The position numbers and the translations under genes are program-made. From the NCBI RefSeq assembly GCF_048128805.1, contig NC_135997.1, forward strand, positions 8,559,116-8,623,115: 64,000 bases of DNA. The letters run 5' to 3'. The notes under the pieces were generated by a model. It did no database searches and had not been told where the DNA came from. It saw nothing but the letters and a program-made list of their open reading frames with translations. This DNA is from Centroberyx gerrardi. Lineage: Eukaryota > Chordata > Actinopteri > Beryciformes > Berycidae. Positions within the stretch are counted from its first letter, which is position 1, and every line of letters starts with the position of its first letter. Of this stretch, positions 35,401 to 47,119 are shown in pieces.

Positions 35401-38400
35401 CATCCAAAGAATATCAATCTAAAAACTGATTATCAAGCCTGACATGAATATTCACATTGCCCTCGAAACACAATGTTCTCTCTGTTTGCAGTGTAGTAAT
35501 GGCTCTTCTTGGTAGAGCACTTCTAATACAGAGAGACGTGCAATTCAGCTGGAGAGTTTCCATAATAAAACTTTTATTCTTTCATATACAAACAGCATCT
35601 GGTCTTTACCGATGGATGAACTTGTCTGGGATCAGTGGAGAACATCGGTGCACGTCACCCAGTGTACTGACATAGCTGCAATGATGTGGCCTTAGGTCTG
35701 CAGGCTGAAAGGGAAAAAAAAAGGAAGATTAGACTTATCAGTAGTTCTCATTTTCCACATTGTGGCTGATTTTCCAAACAGCCATCACACGAAAGCCTGC
35801 ATGCATTTCCATTGTAATAACAATTCCTAGTGTTTTCCAAAACAGAGTTGACCTTTTTTTTCCGGGCTATGGACATTTCCACTGCACGTTCTCACTCTAA
35901 AATACACAGACAATTCAGCTTGCACTCGCCTATTCTAAACCAGACAGAGGTACAGAAACACAACTGATTTTATTATACAACTATTAGCCAACAGACCCAG
36001 GAGACAGTCACTGGAGCTCGGCAATAGGTTCGGCTAGATTGCATAACCGATCAAATATATTTTCTGGCAGGAGTTAAGCATAATGTATTTTTCCACAGGA
36101 CTCACAGGGGACAACGCTGCCTTACTTGGAAATGCATTTTCCCACAAGACAGCCATTTATGTTCACGCTGATGCTGTATGACTATTCACTCCTATACATT
36201 TCTGCTGCTCATGAATTAGTCAGTGAACATCCTGGTACCAGAACAGAGCAGCGTAGAAGTGTAGACAGTTTGTTCCTTCTAAAAGAAAATGTGTGTGTGC
36301 GTGTGTTTGTGTGTGTGTAATGCCAAACCTCCCAGAGTGCAGGAGGGGTAACTGCATCAGCAGTTATGTTGTGTAAAAGTACAGCACAATCCAGAACAAA
36401 ATTCAGATAGTAAATATTTGTGCTGATGCTCCAAACTGTAATTTGATTTTATAACGTGGAATTTAAATTGGCAATTTTTCAGATACAACAGGATGCAAAT
36501 AACTATCTGTGTATATAATGGATACAAATTTGGTAAAACAAATGACTAGTTGTAGAAAAATATCAACCAGTCAGCATTTGTAAGAGAGACAGGGAGTCAC
36601 CGCTAGAAGTCCCTGTGGTTTTTTCTGTCTGAATTACTCATATGATCTTTCACTGGTTATTACCAGCTGAAAATGAGGGACCATCAGCAGTAATGTTAAT
36701 CTGTGTCAGCCAAGTAACCAAATATATTTAGTTGTGATACAAATATGGGTCGACCCTATTGTTTAGATTTAAAGATCTTCATCATAAATACAAAGCAATT
36801 TAGTCATTTAGTCTTGTATTGAGTGAAATCATGGTATTGATAATTTGACTTGCTTGAACTTTCTTGACTGAAGTCACATTATAGCAATACTAGTAGGGTG
36901 ATCCATCAGGGCTATACAAATGAGCTTGACTTGACCTTATTAATAAACTATTTCACTATTTTTCACTTGCTTTAAAGAAAACAAAATTGTAAGCGCCAGT
37001 ACTAGACTAAATAACTTGTTAGATGGATATTTTTTGGAATGTATTCTCTGGCTTGGCTGTGGACAATGAACTTTACATGCAGTCCCAGTGTCTCTGTGGC
37101 CCCTCCCATCCAAACTTCTCCTTTACCATTACAGTAAATCACCAGTCACCAGCCAGCTGGGCAGAAATATTTTTAGCAAACTGACAGTGTTCTGGTGCAG
37201 AGTGAGAGTTTAGTTCCCCACCTGCAGCCGCACAACATCATGCTCCTCTTGTCTCCTGTAACATACCAAAGCCAAAAAGCCATACCATACATATATGGGG
37301 AGAAATTAATATCATTATTGACCAATATATGTGATAAAATAAATAGAAATAGAAATAGAAGATATTACAAATACAAATATGTATTAACATTGTGAATGCA
37401 AAAACACAAAATATATATTACCATCTACAAATAAATGATTTGTTAGCTGACAAAAGTTACAAAACTTACATATATTTTCATATTTTTTAGCACTAACATA
37501 TTTTGAGAGCCTAAACAGACATTTAAACGATTGAATCTGTATTTGTGAGTCAGATTATGTGTGTGGATTGGCTTGCATTTGTATTCATCTTTTGGACACT
37601 CTTCTTGCGCCTGTACACAGAAGAGACTGCGGCTTACAAATAGAGCTGTCTGACTCCAGGGAAACATGCTGTATAAGCAGGTTTGGGGGTATGAGTGGTT
37701 ACAATTATTTACAGTTTTCCAGTGTTATGCGTGTCTTTGCATCCATAAAAGGAGTCAGCGCAAACAACTCCAGAGCTGGGACAGTTTCATCCATCTGCCC
37801 TCTCTTCTTCGTCCTCCTGTTTTCCAGAAAACAGCAGCAGTACACAGAAATAGCAGAGCGGAGCCTTCAGATGTGAATGTGTGGTAATTATTATTTTCCA
37901 AGGCCTCTGTTTTCTGACTCATCAATCACATCTCGGTGGATTCACAAACAGAACATCAAAAGCAACGACAGCTTGATAGAATCTGTGCTAAAATAGTGTT
38001 TTCAGAAGATGTTTTGCGTGGCGGTGTCACATTGCTTTAGACTCCTACATGAAATGAATAAAATCATCACCGTTTACATTTTTTCTTATTGATTGTGTGG
38101 GTGATATGCAGTAGCCACATCACGCTAAAGCATTTCCAGTAACAGTGGATACCGTGTCTCCAGGCTGTCTTAAAAATGTACAAGAGTAAATCTGTTTTGC
38201 AGGAATAAACTGCAATGTGAATTAATCATTAGGTCCTATATTAGAAATTAGAGAATGTACAAAGGGTGCATTGAAGGAGAGAAGAAACCCTTTGATTTTA
38301 ATGGATTAACATATTCTGGGCTTGAAAGTGGATTTGATTTATGTAAGAGAGAGCTGCTGGGGCCCTCTAGGTAATTGTGTGATTCCTCCACCCCCATGAC

Positions 38401-40480
38401 AGAAAGGCAGAGTATTGTCACGACACGCTGCTGCTGCTGGATATACATTAGCTGTGGAGAAAACACTCAGGAAGGACTGCTGCTGAGGGACCGCTATTGT
38501 TTGCTTGTCGGCTTGTTTATTTCTTCTTCCATACAGCAAAAATATATCAATGTCATGTCATCTAGTATTGAGTCTTGAAATGTTATTTTTCTTGTGAAAA
38601 AAAAGTGAAAAAAACATCTCATGGAAATCAACATCCAATGGAAATAAACTTTTTTGAAGAATTTTCTTGTATCAGTTGTTTCTAGAAACGTCCTGAATCA
38701 AGTCAAACTGCATTGTAAACAAGTTGAGTTATCTCAACCCATTGGCAGAAATTTTCACTTGTTTCAGGAAAAATAAGATTTTAAGACTTAAATGACTTGT
38801 TAAGATAGACTTTTTTTTTTACAGTGCAAATGCAAAATCTCCTTCACTGCCATGTGTGTTTCAGGGTTGGTTAATAAATCAGGTATTGATAGATTTAGAT
38901 TTAATTGGATTTCAGAAATGTTCAAAGTAGTCTAGGGACTAAAATGTATTGCTACAAGATTCAAAGAGAAGTAGAGACTCCATGTATCGATGTGTCATGT
39001 CACAAAGCATCAACACGGAAATGCCTTTGTGTATGACATCACAGAGACCCATTGCCAAGAGCCAGACAGAGATTCTTCCTGGTCATGAAGCCGCATGGAT
39101 GAGGATAACAGGAGGTGAGCTGATGAATTATGGATTTCTTCTCCACAAATTCGGAATGGCTTACTTTCTTTTAAAAGCCACAGTAAATGGTCTCTTTTGC
39201 TTGGGCTGAAGGGAGATACCACCGACTTTCAGACTTTGAAAGATGTATTTTTTATGTCCTGGGACATTTCAGCATGTTTTGTTAAATATACTCTGCTGTC
39301 TCCCACAGCCACAAACAAGAGACACTAGTTTGTCCCGAACCCAAGTCTGGGATATCACACCAACATAACGGTCCACTGAGAATTAATTTTGAAATATGGA
39401 AAAGTGACTGTTATAATCCATATTTTTCTCTAGGGATCAAGATACTTTCTATCTAGTTCAGAACTGATATCACTTTGGCAATATAAAGTTCTTTGGTTGT
39501 AAACGTTCAGACAAATATTGTATAAGTGTATGAGTCTCCCATTCATTTCCAATGGAGTGTACATTGGTAGATCATCACAGTTCTATCATTTATTTATCAT
39601 TATTTTTTAAGTCATAGAGCACCTTCCAATTTTCTTCACATACAGCAGCTTAAAACAAAAAAGCAGCAAATAAAGATGAATATATGTATGAGATCATTAT
39701 GAATGCACACCAAATACACTCTAATGAATAAACTCAATTTAACTGCAGCAGGGAAGTGAACAGTTTCTTCTTGCAAGCATCAAACGTCTAAGTTAGATTG
39801 GCAGGCCAGGCCAGGCCGACAGCAAGATGTGTCAAAACTCCAGCAGACCAGAGAAAAGGGAAATACAATAATCTACTTGTAGAATAACAATGCAGGCTCT
39901 CTGAGTCTGTTAGTGAATTGAAACCCAACACTTCTGCTGTGTTTCTTCAATGGTTAAAAGCTGTTCTGGTGTTCTAGCCTATTTCTAACATGAGCTTCAA
40001 AATCAGCATCAGCATCTAAAAGCACTCTTAGGAAAGCTCTTGCTTGCTCTTAAGGAACAGTGACCCTCAGTATAGTAATCTCTGTTTTAGATGAGAAAGG
40101 CAATGCTCATGTTCTCAAAACCTACTAAAAGACTAACATATGAACCAAAAGGACAATATATATGATTTCCCTTCAGTGAGCGGTATTCTGATTGGTTTGG
40201 TAAAGACCAAGCCAAACTCTGAAGTGACACATGTTGGGCAAAACATGACATGAGATCAACGCTGAGGTCAAAGGGTTGTCGGTGTTTATACGTTGCCAAG
40301 ACACTGTTGTCTAGCTGCATTCTAGCTACAGTGGGTCCCAGGTGATTTACCTCCACAGCAGATCCTCATGAGTGTCAGACAATGTGTACTCTCACATACA
40401 CACACACAAACACACACACGCACTATCTAGCAGGAGAACCACCGCCATTGCACAGCTCTGCGTTCTGTGTCTGGTTCTCT
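32481..40480. other. Gene-poor intergenic stretch
   Basis: No coding exon is supported on either strand. The open frames here are short, lack splice sites in phase and have no recognisable composition. One diverged dispersed repeat at about 37310-37620 is listed separately. A non-coding 5' exon of the downstream PGBD-USP gene may lie in the last kilobase. Confidence 0.5.
37310..37620 (+). repeat. Diverged dispersed repeat, copy 1
   Basis: The order of short blocks matches about 59780-60060: AACACAAA/ATAT, ACCATCYACAAATA, TTTTCAT with T-run, TTGAATCTG, CATTTGT, TTGCATTTRT and TTTTRGAC. Conservation is patchy, so this is an old repeat family; I cannot name it. Confidence 0.35.
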
Positions 40481-40683
40481 TCCCTTAATCAAACCAAACG
40501 AGCTACCAGGAGAAATTTGAGAAGTGGAGGAGAAATTTTGAAGGCACACAGTAATGGAGTTTTTTGTGGCATGTCTGTTGCCGTATCCCAGAGGTTTCAC
40601 ATCAGAGGTGTCTTTTTGCAAGAGAAACCAACACTGACTTGAGAAGGCTTTTGCTGAGACTGAGGAGAGGAGGAGAGGCTGAG

Positions 40684-42408
40684 ATGAAGGCCAAGGCCTT
40701 GTCAGTGACGGAGTGCGCCTGGACGTCGGAGGAGTGCCATCTAGTGGATGAGATGAAAGTCGCCACCCAGAGGGACAGCCTGTGTCTACCAAACCTCTTC
40801 AGGTCTAAAAAAGTTAAACCTTTCACCAGGACTCGGACGGGCCCCACCTACCAGGTGCACAACACGGCCCGGGAGCTTCTGCTGGAGGTGCTGGACAGAG
40901 GAGCGGTCCAGGAGCTGGCCAAGAGGGCCGCTGCAGCTAGCCGCTCGTCCTACAGTCAGAGCAGGGAGCAGAGCGCAGAGCTGTCAGAGGAGCAGTACGC
41001 CGAGGCTCTGACGTGGTTCTCCATCGTTCTGCAGAGCGGTCTGTCCACAGGAGTGGACTGCGTCTCGGACTCTGAGTTGTCTCTGTACCTGGACAGATGG
41101 CAGGGTGTCCTGAAGAGAAGCAGCTTCCAGACCAACCTCCTGTCTCTGTCCAGGGTGGAGGATGGAGACAAGATGGAGGCCCTCTCTGCCTTCTGCAGCC
41201 ACTTAACCAGGCGCTGTCAGGCCTTATACACACCTGGTCAGCACCTGGCTGTGAAGAAATACCTCCTGTCCTACCAGCAGGCTCCTTGCCCTCTCCACCT
41301 CGCCCTCCTCTGTGACGTGAGCTCAGGCTTCATCTGTAACATGTACCTGTACTGTCCAGAGCAGCTCCAGCGGCGCAGTAGGACTCCTGTGGTTGAACAG
41401 GTAGTTGGCCAGCTCCTGAGGCCTTATTACAGCCGCGGACACCTGGTGCAGCTGGACAAGTCTGCGTGGATGGAGGGCAGACTCACCGAGACCTTCTCTG
41501 ACTTGGGGGTCAATATCCATTTTGCTGCTTCTGTGAAGACGCCAGTCATGGAGGAGGCATCTTCTTCATCTCCTCCAGTTATGCCGCATCAGCACCAATG
41601 GACACCTGAGGACCCACTGTCTCAGCTGGTGGCCCATCTCCAGGGCTGGACCGGGCCCGCTCTGTTTCCTCAGTCGGACCTGAAGGGACCGGCAGTGGAT
41701 GTGTTTCTCCCAGGCCTCTGGGCCGCGCTACACATGATCTGCATCAACACATTTGTTCTCCACAGTCTGCAGAGCCAGGACTCAGGCAGGCAGATCTGTC
41801 TGACGGAGTTCACCAGATCTCTGGCCTCTCAGCTGGCCGTGGACAACAGTGTGGCTGTGCCCGTCCTGTCAGGGCCACACACCAGCTCATACCAAGAGAC
41901 TTACATCACTAATCTTTCTGAGCAAAGGTTAATCTTACTGTTTATTACACTCTTTCAGTTCAAGCTAATAGTACCCTTCACAATATTAGACGCTAGGGGC
42001 CAAAACAAAATGCAAACCAAAGTGTTAGAAGTGTGATAAATAACTTTCTGTTTTTTAAAGTATTTGGAAACTTTGAGCTCTAAAATAAAGTGTTAAATAT
42101 TTTTGTTCCAAGTCTAATATTGCTCTTTATGGGAGACAGTGAGATCAGACTTTTTGTCTTCTGTTCTGTCATTGGTCTTGCAGGACAAACACCACCAGCC
42201 GCGGCGAGGCGATGCAAACTGAGGAGCCTGGCTGCAGCTCTGCAGTGAGGTTGCAGGGCTGCAGGCAGCCAGGGGTTTGTGGTCTGGAAAACTCTGGCAA
42301 CTCTTGCTACTTAAACGCTGTGTTACAGTGTCTATGCTCTACTGTGCCTCTTGTTGAATACCTCCTTAATCAGGGAACACGCAAAGAGCTGGCAAGGTAA
42401 GACCAGTA

Positions 42409-42448
<40 letters not shown>

Positions 42449-43724
42449 TCATATTTGGTGCCATGAGAATATAACCATTTAAATATAGAGAAGTGGTTAA
42501 AATGCTTAAAGGGTTTTGGCTACCACAGTTGTTTACAGTTGAAGTCATCGTCTCCCCTGATCTAACCTCTGGTCAGGCGTAAGTGTCGGGTGGCCGAGGT
42601 GTTTGTCCGCCTGCTGGAGGAGATGTGGCTGGGACAGAGCTCCAGCTGTGCCCCTGTGGAGGCGAGGTCGGCGGTGTGCTCCATCCACCCCCAGTTCAAC
42701 AACCAATCCCAGCAGGACGCCCAGGAGCTGCTGCTCTTCCTCCTCAACGCGCTGCATGACGACCTCAAAAAGGTGCAGATCGAGGCTGCTGTCTCATCGT
42801 CACTCCTCTGCAGATCACTATACCTAGTATGTCAACTCGTTTGAGAGAGTGAATGTGTGTGTTTTTGTGTGTGTACACAAAGGGTGAGAGGCGCCAGATG
42901 TGCTCCTCAACACGAGAGTCAAGACGGGACCAAAATAGAAACCCTCCCACTGCAGCGGGGGAGCCCACCATCGTCTCACATCTGTTCGAGGGCCAGCTGA
43001 GCTACATGACACTCTGTATGCACTGCAATCATCAGGCACACAGCAAACAAATCTTCACCATGCTGTCCTTACCCATCCCAACAGACATCATCAAGTGCTC
43101 CCTTCAGGTAGCCTATCTTTTACAGCAGCAGATTCCTCACAGCTCCCATTCACACACCATTGTGTACTGTATGTGTGTCATATTTTAGATACAGGGGGTC
43201 TTGACGTTATTATTCTCTGTTTTTCTGTTTTCTGTATTGTTCTGTCTCTGTCTTGTGCAGGACTGCCTGTCTCTGTTCTTTCAGCAGAGTATACTGACCG
43301 GAGGAGAGCAGATGTTGTGTTCAGCGTGTGGAGTGAGGAGAGACACGACGGTCCTCACTTCCCTGGACGAACCCCCCGAGATCCTCATGCTGCACCTCAA
43401 ACGGTGGGTAAATATCGAACAACATATCACCACTGCATCTGTTAAAGTCTGAAATGTCTGAAAGAATCCCCTAAAATAATTTTAAAAAATATGTAATCCA
43501 ATAATGTTTTTTAAGTCAATGTCATGTTTATATCTATTGCAGTTTTGGTTGTAAAGGGATGAACAAGGTGAAACTGAGGACTAATGTTTTGTTCTCAATG
43601 GAGAACCTTGACCTCAACCCGTTTCTATCCAGCCCCTCAGCACAGCACACCTCCTACTGTCTCTATGCTGTAGTGGTGAGTAAACACACACACACACACA
43701 CACAGAGAGAGAGCGCGAGAGAGC

Positions 43725-43770
<46 letters not shown>

Positions 43771-45064
43771 TTCGGAGCCCTACTTGCTAAATGAACCGTT
43801 TAAGTAGAATACTTCATCATCTTTGAAATATAATTTATTCCTGTATCTCATGAAAGCACATTTTGAGTATACTGTCTTCAATAACCAAGACAAGGGAGAG
43901 CAGTTTGTCTTGTCACATAAACTGTGCTGCTGCACCAGCTGTAACCCTATATGGAGAATAATTTGTAAATGGTGGACAAAATAACTGAGACCAAGACAAT
44001 CTTCTGGGAATAAGTTTACATAATAACCTAGTTTACTAACCCTAACCCCCGGTTTGGGACATATAATGATATTGTAATATAAAAGCTTTTTAAGATGTAA
44101 ACGTTTAGACAAATTTTATTTGCATTTAAAGTCTGTCATCTATTCATTGTCAATGGATGATCCAGGCTTTGCATTGCCCATCACAGTCTTTGTTCTCTGG
44201 TTTCTGTTTATTCTGAAGTACTGACTGGTTTGTCCAATGCCAGGAAAATAACACACAATAACTCTTCCCTCTCCAGAACCACACAGGTCACCTGGACATG
44301 GGCCACTACACGTTGTCTCAAATTACCATTATTTGATAAACTGTTTTATAAAAGCAATATCACACATCAGGCCATCCAGCTACAGCGCTGGCGGACGATA
44401 CTGTCCCTTGCAATTTTGTTGGTTGTTCACTACAGAACTCGCTACACTATTACTTACAGAAACTCCAATGCCAGGAAAATAACACACATCCCCTTTCAGA
44501 ATTTTTTAGGATATGTGACTCAGTATGGCAAAAGATTATCCAGAAAGAAATAATCCAAAGAAAGCTTTGGTAATTTTCACATTTTGTGCCACAGCAAAAT
44601 CAAATAAATTAGTGTTGAATGTTACTGTGCAAGATTTTGAGAAAAGGCTCTTGATTTGAGATGGTTTTGTTCAGCCACACATTTAGAACGGCATGAACTC
44701 CATGAATAACGTCAACCACTGATAGTGTTACACTATGGCAGCTACCCAAGACTTAATATCTGTTACATACAGCCAGAGGAAATTAATAATGACATAAACT
44801 GACAAAAACAGGCCTGTGTTGTGCAGCAATGGGGTTTTGTCCTGGTTTCTGCTCATGTAACTCTTCCCTCTCCAGAACCACACAGGTCACCTGGACATGG
44901 GCCACTACACGGCTCTGTGCCACAACGCCCTGACCCACAGCTGGCACTGTTTTGACGACTCTGTGGTCAAGGAGGTACAGGACGGCTCAGTTCAGTCTCC
45001 CAACGCCTACATGCTGCTCTACAGCCGCAAGCCCTTCCACCAGCCCAAGATCCACAGGCTCTGA
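40684..45064 (+). CDS. usp50: piggyBac-derived domain fused to USP50-like deubiquitinase
   Basis: Coding exons are 40684-41927, 42184-42396, 42577-42772, 42883-43107, 43261-43403, 43543-43675 and 44876-45064; phases close to give 780 aa. The symbol rests on the USP half and its position next to usp8. Residues about 45-400 have the block order of a PGBD/DDE_Tnp_1_7 transposase: [16 protein letters not shown] (182-197), [16 protein letters not shown] (208-223), [11 protein letters not shown] (252-262), then [16 protein letters not shown] (345-360) and FTRSLASQL. Lys191 replaces the first catalytic Asp; Asp258 remains. The USP half has the Cys box NSGNSCYLN (Cys456), QQDAQE, zinc-binding CMHC and CSAC, and His box GHLDMGHY (His728) with FDD at 744-746, so it should be active, cleaving ubiquitin. 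ATG 40684 is the first in-frame ATG. The exon 1 donor GTTAAT is weak. If it is not used, the USP half could start at ATG 42212. Confidence 0.82.
42410..42443. repeat. TC microsatellite in intron 2
   Basis: A (TC)n tract 14 bp inside intron 2 of the PGBD-USP gene. Confidence 0.93.
43684..43770. repeat. CA/GA compound microsatellite in intron 6
   Basis: (CA)n followed by (GA)n with CGCGAGAG interruptions, starting only 8 bp after the exon 6 donor of the PGBD-USP gene. Confidence 0.93.
44233..44488 (+). repeat. Chimeric templated insertion with 25-bp direct repeats
   Basis: A 25-bp direct repeat (44233-44257 and 44464-44488) brackets two copied segments. Segment 44259-44312 (54 bp) is identical to 44858-44911, the acceptor and first 36 bp of exon 7 of this same gene. 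Segment 44313-44468 (156 bp) matches 47526-47681 at 154 positions; the source covers the last 11 bp of usp8 exon 18, its splice donor and part of usp8 intron 18. The junction to the right repeat shares TCCAA. It lies inside intron 6 of the PGBD-USP gene. Frames reading across it are not a gene. Confidence 0.92.
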
Positions 45065-45300
45065 GCTGCCTCTTCTCATCCTTGGAGGGGTTGATTTCCA
45101 AGTTCAGTCCATTTTCTTCAAATCTACTGCAACAATTATGAATTTCAAACATGATGAGGATAACCTGGCACACACCTGGCCCATGTGCCTGCATCAGCCA
45201 AGCTAAAACTCCCCCTGCAGGCTTCACCATCTCTTTTTTGATCAGAAATTCATCCTGTAATTTCTGTTCTCCCCAAATAAAACTGAGATGATCTAGCATC
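45065..45300 (+). other. PGBD-USP gene 3' UTR and poly(A) signal
   Basis: A short 3' UTR with AATAAA at 45276-45281, followed by a GT-rich stretch (TTGTGTGATGTGTGG) at about 45303 typical of a cleavage region. Confidence 0.75.
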
Positions 45301-46209
45301 AACTTGTGTGATGTGTGGTATTATTATGCATAATCTAGAAATGCTGGCAAGATGTCTGCGTACAATGTGTGTAAACTGTATCGTCTTACAACCACAAGGG
45401 ATGAAGGGATTGGAAACTAAACAGAGTAAATCCGTTTTTGTCAAGACGGCAGCACTGAAGACGTTTGCTGAAAATATCTTTCGATGCTCATGCACACACT
45501 GTGAAAAAAAACGGACCACATGTTTAATTTGGAAGCAGTTTTAATAAATAGGTATAGTCATATGAGTTGTTTGAGGTTAATATAATCGTTATATCTGAAA
45601 CAAAATTTTTTAGAGCGTTAAGAAATAAAATCAACATATACAAGAAAGGAAATACATTATGATCTCATGCTAGACACGTTAACTGTACTCAGAGAGTCGC
45701 ATCATGTTACCTCAGATCCACATTTCCTCCAGCAATTTCCTCCAGAAATAATATCAGTATGCTTTGTGCTTGGTCTTGTCAGGGACAGTCGGTCAGTCAG
45801 TCAGTCTCTAAATGTCAGGTTAAGATTGACACAGTCATGTAAGCGAATAAGGCCAATTTCTGACGCCTTCCCGTTCCCTCAGGTCAGTACTGAACATTGA
45901 AGGTAATTTTAAACCAGATCGCAATCAATCTGATAGAGGAGAAACTACAAGATCAAACTGGTAGCCTCCGGCCACCAGGAAACACCTGTTCCTTCAAACT
46001 CAGCATCATAGAAATAAGGAGGACATCCAAGAGAGATACCAAATCATCCTCAAAAAAATAAAAAAGGTAAATGACTGTTACATTTCTGCCCTAAATAGAT
46101 TTTTGTGTTTGCATTGGAGATACAGTATAATAATGTATATAGTCAAGTGTATTCAACAGAGAACAAAATGTACTACCAACCTTGTACAGCAAAGTTTTCT
46201 TAAAACTGA
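45301..46209. other. Intergenic or usp8 distal 3' region
   Basis: No coding exon is supported. ATTAAA hexamers on the minus strand at about 45523-45528 and 45540-45545 could end a long usp8 transcript. Confidence 0.35.
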
Positions 46210-46496
46210 TCAGGCTTCGGACAAGGTCGCGGCTTTAGTATCAATCTCAAAGTCAAGCATTCTGAGTCGGTCATTAGCGTCTCCTTCCAAGAACGTGATC
46301 TGCTTGAAACAACTTAAAATGGTTGCATATTGTGCAAGTGCATCATGTTGCAGCTGTTGATAAAGAACGTGGCTAATACGAACAAGCACAAGCTCAATCC
46401 GCTGCTCAGTCGGGGAGCATGTAAAATCAGCTTCGACACTCTCCGCCCCCTTTAAGAGCACATTAAAAACAGAGCAGAAGGCTATGAAGAACACTC
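46210..46496 (-). CDS. Orphan coding-like exon between the two USP genes
   Basis: Not recognised. On the minus strand the acceptor-like TTTGATTTAG ends at 46497, followed by an open frame of 94 codons to TGA. It has amphipathic, helix-like composition (RIELVLVRISHVLYQQLQ, YATILSCFKQITFLEGD, ending KAATLSEA). The frame has no ATG before its last third; the upstream codon is GTG. It would therefore have to be an internal or terminal exon, or a gene fragment. It lies downstream of the usp8 stop on the usp8 strand, so an alternative usp8 3' exon or an exapted fragment inside its 3' UTR are the alternatives. No partner exon was found. Confidence 0.3.
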
Positions 46497-47119
46497 CTAA
46501 ATCAAATGGTTCGTCATCATAAACAGGGTGATACTGTGATGGCTGCTACACTCGAGAAAAAAAAAAGAAAGAATTTGGTCACTTTACAGATAAACACCTT
46601 GCCCTTCTATATGTACACGTTGAAATGTGCAATATCAGCATTGGTAGGTTATGTACATGCCGTCTTAACTTTTAACCCTGGTGTATTCACAGTACAAGAA
46701 AGCTGAAGATCAGTTCTGCAAAAAGGCCGTCCACACTGAGTGCAACAGAAACAAGAGAGTAAAGAGCATCTGAACCGGCTGTCAGTCCTACAACACAACC
46801 ATCAAGGTATACAAGTCAGAGTAATAGGAGCATCTGTTAAGTCTCAGTAGGTCTCTAATATGAATAGACGGCATGTTTTTAACAGCTATGGGATCTTCTA
46901 GTAGCTGAAGCATTGCACAGTGCCTGCACCATTCTCAGACTGGATCTCATACCCATACTCTCGCGTGCGCACACACGCCCACACACACACACGCCTAACC
47001 CTGCAACCCTGCGTAACAGGTCCTCAGAGCTGTGATTTTTTAAATAAAAAAAACACAACAGCCTCTCGCCTTGAGCATCGCTGCACCGGTGTAGTGTCCT
47101 CTTGTGTCGCGCAGCTCCA

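Noticed and set aside
40564..40683. Upstream extension of the PGBD-USP frame by 40 codons
   Set aside because: It would begin with TTG; the first in-frame ATG is 40684, so the upstream codons are treated as 5' UTR.
44230..44553. Open frame resembling a small protein shared with 47434-47847
   Set aside because: The shared peptide arises because the same 156-bp usp8 intron fragment was copied; it is antisense intron sequence, not a gene or a transposon protein.
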